Shown piece by piece: positions 1 to 6,657 of a DNA stretch of 64,000 bases (position 1 is its first letter; the number at the start of each line of letters is the position of its first letter). The position numbers were made by a program, and so were the translations under genes. The stretch spans positions 94,907-158,906 of the forward strand of contig CAYYDG010000011.1 in assembly GCA_964470555.1 (NCBI GenBank), given 5' to 3'. Source of the stretch: RBC074 sp964470555 (GTDB taxonomy: Bacteria; Acidobacteriota; Blastocatellia; RBC074). Below the pieces are notes generated by a model. It was given only the letters and a program-made list of their open reading frames with translations. It ran no database searches and was not told the DNA's origin.

Positions 1-476
1 ATAGCTTTTGCAATTATAACGGCAATAATAGCCATGCTCGTAACAACAGCGCCGGAAATGACAAACGAAATCAACACTTGGTGCGATGACCATCCTATTG
101 CCTGAGCACTTTTAGCAGGGCCGGAAAACAACGCATCCCAGCTAACAGATAAAACAACTGCCCAGGCAAAAGGTGATTCATCAGAACCCTGCGAATCTTG
201 GGACAGCCATCCTTTTACTATGTCAAAAAGGAAGATGGCAACCAGTGAGAATGCAATGATGCCGAGGAGAACTCGGAGAAACGGGTATGATCTAAAAAGT
301 CCAACGAAAAAATAATAGCCGATCATTGGAAATAAAACGTGTGTAAAGGATATTCTTTTCACCCATAGCCAGCTATTTTCACTTGAGATATGTCTAAGTC
401 TTGATAAAGTCGCTAATACGACATCAAATCCTATTCCTAACCCCATAACAATGCATGCCAGCAAATATAATGACAT
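1..476 (-). CDS. Polytopic membrane protein, C-terminus outside window
   Basis: An open frame runs from ATG at 476 to the window edge without a stop (158 codons seen). It begins three bases after the stop of the ATPase gene, so it is the third gene of that operon. The product is very hydrophobic. It starts MSLYLLACIVMGLGIGFDVV and has about five likely membrane helices with an acidic residue inside two of them (GIGFDVV and SVSWDALFSGP). Paired acidic residues in helices recall MntP/LysE-like exporters, but the resemblance is loose and I do not assign a family. Base composition is AT-rich like its two partners and unlike the host genes further right. Probably a membrane partner of the ATPase. 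Confidence 0.75.
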   Translation of the reverse strand, partial: MSLYLLACIVMGLGIGFDVVLATLSRLRHISSENSWLWVKRISFTHVLFPMIGYYFFVGLFRSYPFLRVLLGIIAFSLVAIFLFDIVKGWLSQDSQGSDESPFAWAVVLSVSWDALFSGPAKSAQAIGWSSHQVLISFVISGAVVTSMAIIAVIIAKA

Positions 477-479
477 AGC

Positions 480-2198
480 TTACTCCATGTCTCTCCACTT
501 CAAGTTACCTCTTACATCCCTAAACACGTAGCGAATGAATTGAAAATATACTAGCACTGAAGATATAGCTATCGCAGGTGATGTAAAATAATGAGTCCAG
601 ATCATGTGTATTGGGCCATTTTGCTGGAATACATCACTAATGAATGAGCCAGCCGAAAAGAAGATCAAGACCAAAATCACCATTTGAATGCCACCTGAAA
701 TTCCCAATACACCTAATGCCGTGCGCCAATAATGGGCAGCCATTCCAAACTGAAAGGCAAACGTAAATTTTGTATCGAAACGAGGATATTGCTTCTGGAG
801 GCTTGCAGGGAGCAGTTTTTCCCAGAAAGTAGGCTTACTTAACCTTCTCAGTAAATACCTTTCAGTGTGTTTTGGATGTGTGTATGCAAAACCGCTGTGG
901 GTTGAAATAATAACCTGGCAGTCATTATCTCTCAGCATTGCAAACAAATTTTCAAAGAACGGTCGTTTGGCAAATTGAGATAAGTGCAAGTCGGGTTCAT
1001 CTAAAAGGCAGATTGAATGCTTGATTTCAGTCCCAAGCAAATACAAAAATATAAAAAAACACTCGTTCTCTCCGGCACTTAGATAATCAATCCTTTCCGG
1101 TTTTTCATAACCTTCCCTTTTTGCTCTGAGGTCTAGCTCATTGTTACTCGTAATACAGCAATCTGTTAATTCAAACATCTTTTCACCTTCAGGCAATTTG
1201 GGAAGAAAAGGAAGAAGCATTGACAAAAATTCTCTTATTCCTCTTCTAAAAGTAAACGGGCTGGATTTTGAAATTACCCTATTCATCAAGAGTTCCAAGT
1301 CAGATTTAGAATCAAACTCTTTACAGTCAAGGTTCGGGTCTAAAGATTTCGTAAATTGAAGGTTGAATCGCTGAATCCATTCTTGCAGGAAATCTGACTC
1401 TAAATCTTTCACGGACTCTCTAATATCACGCATCCGACCAAAATCATTTAAGTCTGTGTTGAGGTAAAATACATAGCCGTTGTGCAAGGTATTCTTACCA
1501 ATTGCATTACTATGTTTCAAGAAATAGTACAGCTCAGATGAGTTTGTTTTCTGTCCCAGAGTTTCTAGGGAAATTATGTATGTTGATTGAGTTATATAAC
1601 TTTCAATTAGTGAAGTTATATATTTTGCATCATCGTTATCCTCCCAGATAACAGCAAAAGTCTCATTCATTTTCAGATCGTCACATTTTTTTCGCCCAAG
1701 TGATTGGGTAATTGATATGCGCTTTGTTTTGTCAGATTCCTCTTTCTTGTATACACAAAATGTCACTTTCTTGTTTTTGTCGAACTCTACTTCAAATCGA
1801 ACCGCTGATCCACTTAGTTTTTTATTGAACCATTCATTAAGATCATGTTTCGCCTCTTTGAGGCTATTTGCTAAATCCGAAAAGGAATCTTGTTTATTGA
1901 ACCGATCAATGATCTGCTTTTGGGCAATAAAGGGAATACCCGTCCTCGCTGGATTCATGTTTCCAGCGGCAAGTTCTTGCCAAAAATGCGACGGACTAAT
2001 TTTAGGGACATTCCCACTCCCTTTTTTTAGTTGAACACGGCGCATGGTCGAAAGATGACCAAGCAGCGAAATTGCCTCAAGAAATGTTGTCTTGCCAATA
2101 CCATTCTTTCCGTACAGCAAAGTGACATCTTTTCCAAAACTCAGTTCAATGGCATCAAGCAATTTTAGGTTTCGGACACTTATCTTTCGTATTCTCAT
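480..2198 (-). CDS. RecF/SMC-like AAA ATPase with C-terminal membrane anchor
   Basis: A 572-residue protein with a complete ABC/SMC-type ATPase core. The Walker A motif GKNGIGKT is at residues 30-37, the signature LSAGE near 375, Walker B with catalytic acid (CLLDEPDLHLS) near 395, and an H-loop (ISTHSG) near 430. This is the AAA_15/AAA_21 layout of OLD-, RecF- and RloC-like proteins, in which about 330 residues separate Walker A from the signature. Unusually, the C-terminus carries two hydrophobic helices (about 502-523 and 540-559), so the ATPase should sit on the membrane. No TOPRIM or HNH effector domain is visible. The gene lies between two membrane-protein genes (gaps of 3 and 17-18 bases) in an AT-rich operon. 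A phage-defence or stress role is inference from this architecture and from the nearby recombinase. Confidence 0.85.
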   Translation of the reverse strand: MRIRKISVRNLKLLDAIELSFGKDVTLLYGKNGIGKTTFLEAISLLGHLSTMRRVQLKKGSGNVPKISPSHFWQELAAGNMNPARTGIPFIAQKQIIDRFNKQDSFSDLANSLKEAKHDLNEWFNKKLSGSAVRFEVEFDKNKKVTFCVYKKEESDKTKRISITQSLGRKKCDDLKMNETFAVIWEDNDDAKYITSLIESYITQSTYIISLETLGQKTNSSELYYFLKHSNAIGKNTLHNGYVFYLNTDLNDFGRMRDIRESVKDLESDFLQEWIQRFNLQFTKSLDPNLDCKEFDSKSDLELLMNRVISKSSPFTFRRGIREFLSMLLPFLPKLPEGEKMFELTDCCITSNNELDLRAKREGYEKPERIDYLSAGENECFFIFLYLLGTEIKHSICLLDEPDLHLSQFAKRPFFENLFAMLRDNDCQVIISTHSGFAYTHPKHTERYLLRRLSKPTFWEKLLPASLQKQYPRFDTKFTFAFQFGMAAHYWRTALGVLGISGGIQMVILVLIFFSAGSFISDVFQQNGPIHMIWTHYFTSPAIAISSVLVYFQFIRYVFRDVRGNLKWRDME

Positions 2199-2215
2199 TT
2201 TTCTACACCATGAAT

Positions 2216-2677
2216 CTAGTTGCGTTGCGCTTTAACATCTTTGGCAAAAACAAGGGCAATGAAAAAGCCAGCAATACAGAGAGATATCCATCCGGCTACA
2301 GGTTCAAAGAACGCAATGTTGGTTCCTGTTCCTTCAATTGCTTGGCAATTGGTCACCAAATGACCAATAAAATTCCCAACGCTGACCTTCAAGCACGACC
2401 AAAACTCATACACTTTATTTTCTTGAGGTGGGCAAGATAATCCCTGCTGATAATAAATGGCAGCAAAATATAGAATGATATTTATGGGAAAAGAGACTCC
2501 TACAATTAAAGCATCCCTTAACGGGAAAGACTTAATAAAAAGCTCATGTGCGAGACGGAAGCTAATACAGGCATGAATAAACATGAGGATCAACCCCAAG
2601 ATTGTACTTATCCGAGCCAATAAAAAGGCGAGAGTTATACTGGCGGCAAAATAATAGAGATGGCTTCTCCAAGTCAT
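2216..2677 (-). CDS. Small four-helix membrane protein, first gene of ATPase operon
   Basis: About 153 residues with four strongly hydrophobic segments: residues about 7-37, 48-68, a middle loop with two cysteines (LSCPPQEN and EFWSCLK), and 120-140. There is no recognised domain. Two ATGs are adjacent (2680 and 2677); the second is preferred because a GGAG lies six bases upstream of it, whereas it is only three bases from the first. The stop is 17 bases before the ATPase start, so the two are probably cotranscribed. The sequence is AT-rich and appears foreign to the host. I do not recognise the family; it may be a membrane effector or sensor regulated by the ATPase. Confidence 0.7.
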   Translation of the reverse strand: MTWRSHLYYFAASITLAFLLARISTILGLILMFIHACISFRLAHELFIKSFPLRDALIVGVSFPINIILYFAAIYYQQGLSCPPQENKVYEFWSCLKVSVGNFIGHLVTNCQAIEGTGTNIAFFEPVAGWISLCIAGFFIALVFAKDVKAQRN

Positions 2678-2782
2678 CATTTTCTCCAACGGCAATTTAT
2701 AACATTGCGCATTGATTCTTTATTTTTCGGTACATGAACTTTTTCATTCAACACCGAACAACAATTAGGTGGATGTTGAAAC

Positions 2783-2907
2783 TTTCCGATAGTGGAAACA
2801 TATTTCCATTATCGGAAACTACTTTCCGCGAACGGAAGTTTTTGACTTTCCATTATCGGAAACTTTTGGTTGTGGAGTCGGTCCCTCCGACTTTCCATTA
2901 TCGGAAA
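2783..2907. repeat. Five TTTCC-N6-GGAAA palindromes
   Basis: Short inverted repeats lie at 2783-2798, 2803-2818, 2823-2837 (variant TTCCGCGAACGGAA), 2847-2862 and 2892-2907. Three of them share the exact core TTTCCATTATCGGAAA. A 23-base direct repeat containing it occurs at 2844-2866 and again at 2889-2911. On the minus strand the array follows the pair of tiny genes and precedes the AT-rich operon. The right-hand three copies also encode the tail of the second tiny protein, giving a PKVSDNGKS repeat there. Possible roles are recombination sites, operator sites or hairpins that insulate transcripts. Confidence 0.8.
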
Positions 2908-3061
2908 CTTTGGGAGAATGAATTCGGTCTGCCAGTCCGAGCTTACGGACTTGACCATACTTGATTTCCCAAAGTTTCAAGTTGGGATTCCATTTTCCGC
3001 CTGCCGATTTCACGCGGTCGCGCCAATGTGCTTCGCTGAATTCAATCCGAATCAAAACCAT
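2819..3061 (-). CDS. Tiny protein B of a paired gene unit
   Basis: An 80-residue product. Its first 45 residues look like a compact conserved domain with a WRDRVKSAGGKWNP segment and a LWEIKYGQVRKLGLADRI segment. The last 30 residues are an imperfect repeat (PKVSDNGKS twice) encoded by the palindrome array, so the natural end of the conserved part may be near residue 48. Its ATG overlaps the end of the upstream tiny gene by about 10 bases, suggesting translational coupling. From memory, similar short proteins occur as pairs in unrelated bacteria, but I know of no assigned function. Its position beside an integron-type recombinase suggests a mobile passenger. Confidence 0.6.
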   Translation of the reverse strand: MVLIRIEFSEAHWRDRVKSAGGKWNPNLKLWEIKYGQVRKLGLADRIHSPKVSDNGKSEGPTPQPKVSDNGKSKTSVRGK

Positions 3062-3249
3062 TTCGTCATCTTGAAATGGGCGAGCGGCGGTTGCCAGGAA
3101 GATTCTTCGATAATGAGTTCGACTGTTTTGAATCGTTTATTTTGCGAAGCGTCGTAGCGGTAGCGCACACAGACCAGACGTTGACCGTATTGGCCAACCA
3201 GACGTTTGGTTCCAGGCTGTCCGGGTTTTAGCTTCTTACTCATCAACAT
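3052..3249 (-). CDS. Tiny protein A of a paired gene unit
   Basis: About 65 residues, starting at ATG 3249 (MLMSKK) or ATG 3243 (MSKK). The core KLKPGQPGTKRLV followed by LVCVRYRYD and KTVELIIEE looks like a small beta-rich basic protein. The frame stays open further upstream to 3366, but that extension runs into the region between the two divergent genes and is not needed. The gene diverges from the recombinase gene at 3399 and overlaps the next tiny gene. The family is unassigned to my knowledge; the highly basic start could bind nucleic acid, which is inference only. Confidence 0.65.
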   Translation of the reverse strand: MLMSKKLKPGQPGTKRLVGQYGQRLVCVRYRYDASQNKRFKTVELIIEESSWQPPLAHFKMTKWF

Positions 3250-3398
3250 GGCAGTTGACTCCGGCGACAAGGAAATTCGGTGTTTCGATTGATGTGGCTT
3301 TACCGCGAGACGCGGCGGAGTATAATCCGCGCCGCCACCCCAAGCAATCAATTCCAGCACAATCACAATCAGTTTTTCTTCAATCTGGAGGTGTTGTC

Positions 3399-4601
3399 AT
3401 GTCCGATCAGCCTTCTCGACCACCGAAGTTTTTGGATCAAGTCGCCGCCGCCATTCNNNNNNNNNNNNNNNNNNNNNNNNNNNNNNNNNNNNNNNNNNNN
3501 NNNNNNNNNNNNNNNNNNNNNNNNNNNNNNNNNNNNNNNNNNNNNNNNNNNNNNNNCAGGCCTACTGCGATTGGGCGAAACGCTTCATTCTTTTCCATAA
3601 CAAACGTCATCTCCGATCAGCCTTCTCGACCACCGAAGTTTTTGGATCAAGTCGCCGCCGCCATTCGTTTGCGCCGGATGAGTTACCGTACCGAACAGGC
3701 CTACTGCGATTGGGCGAAACGCTTCATTCTTTTCCATAACAAACGTCATCCGAAAGACATGGGCGCGCCGGAGATCGAGGCGTTCATTGCTCATCTGGTC
3801 AATGAACGGAATGTTTCCGCTTCGACACAAAACCAGGCGTTGCATGCGTTGTTGTTTGTTTACCGGGAAGTCTTGTTGATCGAGTTACCACGCATCGGTT
3901 TGCCGGTCGCCAGGAAAGAGCCGCGGTTGCCGGAAGTGTTCACGCGCGAAGAGGTACAGCAGATTCTGGCGCAAATGGAAGGCAAAAAATGGTTGATGGC
4001 GAGTTTGCTGTACGGCACGGGAATGCGATTGAAGGAATTGCTGCGATTGCGGGTAAAGGACATTGATTTCGAAAAGAATCAGATCATCATCCGAGAAGGC
4101 AAAGGAAGCAAAGACCGAGTAACGATGTTGCCGCTGAGTTTGAAAGAGCCGCTACGAGCACAATTGGTGAAAGTAAAAGAAGCGCATCAAGTGGATTTGC
4201 TCGCAGGTTTTGGCAACGTGGAGCTACCTTTCGCACTCGACAAGAAGTATCCGCAGGCAGCCCGGGAATGGAAATGGCAATACGTGTTCGTTGCGCCGAA
4301 ACGTTCGATTTGTCCGCGCACGAAGATCGAACGACGACATCATCTTGATCCTTCCATGCTGCAAAAAGCCGTCAAGGAGGCGATGCGCAAAGCTAAGATC
4401 ACCAAACACGGAAGCTACCATACCTTTCGCCATAGTTTTGCCACGCATCTGCTGGAATCCGGCTATGACATCCGCACGGTTCAAGAGTTGCTCGGCCACG
4501 CAGATGTCAGCACCACAATGATTTACACCCACGTTTTGAACCGAGGCGGTTTGGGCGTGCGCAGCCCGTTGGATTTTTCTTTCGCTTGTTCAGCGGCTTA
4601 A
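3399..4601 (+). CDS. intI: Integron-type tyrosine recombinase (interrupted by assembly gap)
   Basis: A site-specific recombinase. The start is ATG 3399 (MSDQPSRPPKFLDQ) behind GGAGGTG. Catalytic residues of the tyrosine recombinase fold are visible: Arg in GTGMRLKELLRLR, HxxR in YHTFRHSFATHLL, His in LLGHADVSTT and the nucleophile Tyr in TMIYTHV. The extra segment with REWKWQYVF and ERRHHLDPS between Arg and HxxR is specific to integron integrases. The 5' part is damaged by the assembly: 3402-3456 and 3557-3610 repeat 3612-3666 and 3696-3749, and the post-gap piece reads in the wrong frame. Removing the duplicate gives a normal protein of about 330 residues. Its stop codon overlaps the purA stop in TTAA. 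IntI-family enzymes recombine folded single-stranded sites, which makes the nearby palindromes relevant. Confidence 0.9.
   Translation: MSDQPSRPPKFLDQVAAAIXXXXXXXXXXXXXXXXXXXXXXXXXXXXXXXXXXRPTAIGRNASFFSITNVISDQPSRPPKFLDQVAAAIRLRRMSYRTEQAYCDWAKRFILFHNKRHPKDMGAPEIEAFIAHLVNERNVSASTQNQALHALLFVYREVLLIELPRIGLPVARKEPRLPEVFTREEVQQILAQMEGKKWLMASLLYGTGMRLKELLRLRVKDIDFEKNQIIIREGKGSKDRVTMLPLSLKEPLRAQLVKVKEAHQVDLLAGFGNVELPFALDKKYPQAAREWKWQYVFVAPKRSICPRTKIERRHHLDPSMLQKAVKEAMRKAKITKHGSYHTFRHSFATHLLESGYDIRTVQELLGHADVSTTMIYTHVLNRGGLGVRSPLDFSFACSAA
3457..3556. other. Assembly gap of 100 Ns with duplicated flanks
   Basis: Exactly 100 Ns. The sequence left of the gap (3402-3456) equals 3612-3666, and the sequence right of it (3557-3610) equals 3696-3749. 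The two pieces are consecutive parts of the same 138-base stretch, lacking only the 29 bases at 3667-3695. The simplest explanation is two overlapping contig ends joined with a default-length gap, not a biological duplication. Confidence 0.95.
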
Positions 4602-5920
4602 ACAGCCAGATTCAATCCGCATTGACTCAAAACTTCGCTCGAAATAATGGTTTCGTTGCGTTCGGCCCCTGTGGAGATGAACGCGAACGGTGCGCCGGAC
4701 ACTTCGGACAGCCTAGTCAGGTACTGTTTGGCGCGTTCGGGCAAGTCGTCGAAATTCGAGATGCCTACGGTTTTGGATAACCAGCCGGGCATGGTTTCGT
4801 ACACCGGTTCGGCGGCGTTCATCTGGTCGGCGTCGTAAGGTACTTGCTCAGTTACCTGGCCGTTGATTTTGTACGCCACGCAGATTTTCAGTTCGTCCAG
4901 ATCGTCCAGCACGTCCAGCTTGGTCAGCGCCAGCGCGTCCAATCCATTGACCATCACCGCATACCGGGCGACGACGGCATCGAACCAACCGGTGCGACGC
5001 GGGCGTCCGGTCGAAGCGCCGTATTCGCCGCCTTTGGCGCGGATGGCTTCGCCCAGCGCATCGTTCAGTTCCGTCGGAAACGGGCCGCCGCCGACGCGCG
5101 TGGTGTAAGCCTTGATGACTCCGATGGTGGCGTTGATGGCCGAAGGCGGAATGCCCGCTCCGGTGCAGGCTCCGCCAACCGAAGAGTTGGACGAAGTGAC
5201 AAACGGATACGTGCCGTGGTCAATGTCCAGCATGGTGGCTTGCGCGCCTTCGAGTAACAGCGATTTGCCGTCGCGCGTGGCATGGTTCAAAAAGTAAGTT
5301 GTGTCGGTAACGTGCGGAGCGAGCAACTCGCTCCAACGCAAACCATCTTCAAGCAACTGTTTTTCGTCAATCAAATCGCTGCCGAACATGGCCAGCAATC
5401 GGTTGGCTTGTTTGGCGTTGTGCGCCAGTTTTTCGACCAATCCGGCGGCGTCAGTCAGGTCGCCCGCGCGAATGCCTCGCCGAGCCATTTTCTCTTCGTA
5501 AGCCGGGCCAATGCCGCGCATGGTCGTGCCGACGGCGCTGTTGCCGCGATTGGCTTCGATGGCGCGATCCAAAGCGATGTGATGCGGCAAAATCAGATGC
5601 GCGCGATTGCTGATCAACAAATTCTTCGGGCTGACTTCTATGCCTTTGGCGCGAAGCTCGTCAATTTCGGTCAGCAGCGCGCCGGGGTGAACGACGACTC
5701 CATTGCCAATGACGCAGGTTTTGCCGGAATGCGTAATGCCGGAAGGAATCAGGTGCAGGACGAATTTCTGGTCTTCGCCGTTGCGGCGAATGATGACGGT
5801 GTGACCTGCGTTGTGACCGCCCTGATACCGGGCAACGATGTCGAAATGTGGCGCAATCAGGTCAACGATCTTGCCTTTGCCTTCGTCTCCCCACTGCGCT
5901 CCGATGATTGCTAAATTCAT
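4598..5920 (-). CDS. purA: Adenylosuccinate synthetase
   Basis: Joins IMP and aspartate with GTP to give adenylosuccinate, the first committed step to AMP; cytosolic. The 440-residue product starts MNLAIIGAQWGDEGKGK with the GTP-binding loop GDEGKGK and the GGHNAGHT motif, and is full family length (around 430). The ATG at 5920 follows GGAGGG at 5932-5937. An open extension upstream runs into a hairpin repeat and is rejected. The gene is convergent with the recombinase, sharing the TTAA at 4598-4601 as both stop codons. A long hairpin (5937-6003) lies in its 5' region between it and trxA. Confidence 0.97.
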   Translation of the reverse strand: MNLAIIGAQWGDEGKGKIVDLIAPHFDIVARYQGGHNAGHTVIIRRNGEDQKFVLHLIPSGITHSGKTCVIGNGVVVHPGALLTEIDELRAKGIEVSPKNLLISNRAHLILPHHIALDRAIEANRGNSAVGTTMRGIGPAYEEKMARRGIRAGDLTDAAGLVEKLAHNAKQANRLLAMFGSDLIDEKQLLEDGLRWSELLAPHVTDTTYFLNHATRDGKSLLLEGAQATMLDIDHGTYPFVTSSNSSVGGACTGAGIPPSAINATIGVIKAYTTRVGGGPFPTELNDALGEAIRAKGGEYGASTGRPRRTGWFDAVVARYAVMVNGLDALALTKLDVLDDLDELKICVAYKINGQVTEQVPYDADQMNAAEPVYETMPGWLSKTVGISNFDDLPERAKQYLTRLSEVSGAPFAFISTGAERNETIISSEVLSQCGLNLAV

Positions 5921-5936
5921 GCGTTTCTTTTCCCTC

Positions 5937-6003
5937 CACGAAGAAACACGAAGGAGCACGAAAACTTATCAAGCCTTCGTGACCCTTCGTGTGCTTTGTG
6001 GAT
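5937..6003. repeat. ACGAA-word hairpin
   Basis: The left arm repeats the word CACGAA three times (CCACGAAGAAACACGAAGGA, then GCACGAAAA). The right arm repeats its complement (CCTTCGTG, CCTTCGTGTG, CTTTGTGG). Together they form a long imperfect stem over about 67 bases, immediately upstream of the purA ribosome-binding site. It belongs to the dispersed family described in the findings. Confidence 0.8.
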
Positions 6004-6032
6004 TCTTTCTACGATCAAGCGAATCGTTAAGC

Positions 6033-6362
6033 TTATGCCAGCACTTTTTCGACCAGGTCGGAAATGGCGGCTTGCGGCAAAGCGCCGACATAACCGTTCG
6101 CCACTTCGCCGCCGGAAAAGACCAGCAAAGTGGGAATGCCTTTGACACCGTATTTCGACGGCACATCCAGATTTTCGTCCACGTTCATTTTCATGACCTT
6201 GACCTTGCCCTGGAATTTTTCGGCAACGGCTTCGACCGAAGGCGCGATCTGGCGGCAGGGGCCGCACCACGGCGCCCAGAAATCCACCAGCACAGGTTTG
6301 TCCGATTGCAGAACTTCAGCAGCAAAGTTAGCGTCACTCACTTCAGAAACAAATTGACTCAT
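6033..6362 (-). CDS. trxA: Thioredoxin
   Basis: A 109-residue cytosolic disulfide reductase. The active site WCGPC is at residues 32-36 (Cys33 and Cys36) and the cis-proline region KGIPTLLVF is present. Length is normal for thioredoxin 1. An AAGGAG lies just upstream of ATG 6362. It is upstream of purA on the same strand, separated by a 110-base spacer holding a hairpin, so cotranscription is possible. It could also serve the ferredoxin-thioredoxin-reductase-like protein at 51752-52177, although the two are far apart. Confidence 0.97.
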   Translation of the reverse strand: MSQFVSEVSDANFAAEVLQSDKPVLVDFWAPWCGPCRQIAPSVEAVAEKFQGKVKVMKMNVDENLDVPSKYGVKGIPTLLVFSGGEVANGYVGALPQAAISDLVEKVLA

Positions 6363-6514
6363 TGTTTACTCCTTGAAAAAAATTGCGTGAACTCATCGGT
6401 TCACGTTGGTTTCAAATTCGGTTCGTTTACCGGCGGGCATTATACCAAACGCCCTTCGTCAGCCAGCAAACAGACAAATTATAGGAATCAAGAAAAAGAA
6501 TTTCCGTGACAACC

Positions 6515-6610
6515 GTAGCGCAACCAGCCATGGTTGCGTGGCACGGTAAAGCGTCACTTCGTCCGAATAGATTGACCTGCCAGCGCCGCAACCATGGCTG
6601 GTTGCGCTAC
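6515..6610. repeat. 24-base perfect inverted repeat
   Basis: The arms at 6515-6538 and 6587-6610 are exact reverse complements over 24 bases (starting GTAGCGCAACC), with 48 bases between them. It lies between the ends of the trxA upstream region and the 3' end of glgA. There is no coding potential between the arms. It could be a miniature transposon-like or REP-like unit; two other inverted repeats of this general design occur at 12955-13026 and 29417-29492. Confidence 0.85.
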
Positions 6611-6657
6611 TCCGATCAAGCCATTTCGTTTTCTTGAATGCTATATCAGCAATTCAA

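Noticed and set aside
2747..2780. Hairpin TTCAACACC ... GGATGTTGAA with one extra base, resembling an integron attC
   Set aside because: It has an AAC/GTT-type core and a bulged base, but it is only about 34 bases long with no second box pair, and the GTTRRRY rule fails at the last position. Too weak to call attC.
2783..2907. Possible CRISPR array
   Set aside because: Units are palindromes of 16 bases with spacers of 4-29 bases, there are only five units and no cas genes.
3255..3398. Extended N-terminus for the recombinase
   Set aside because: The frame is open but lacks a ribosome-binding site and family similarity; ATG 3399 has GGAGGTG and the known family start.
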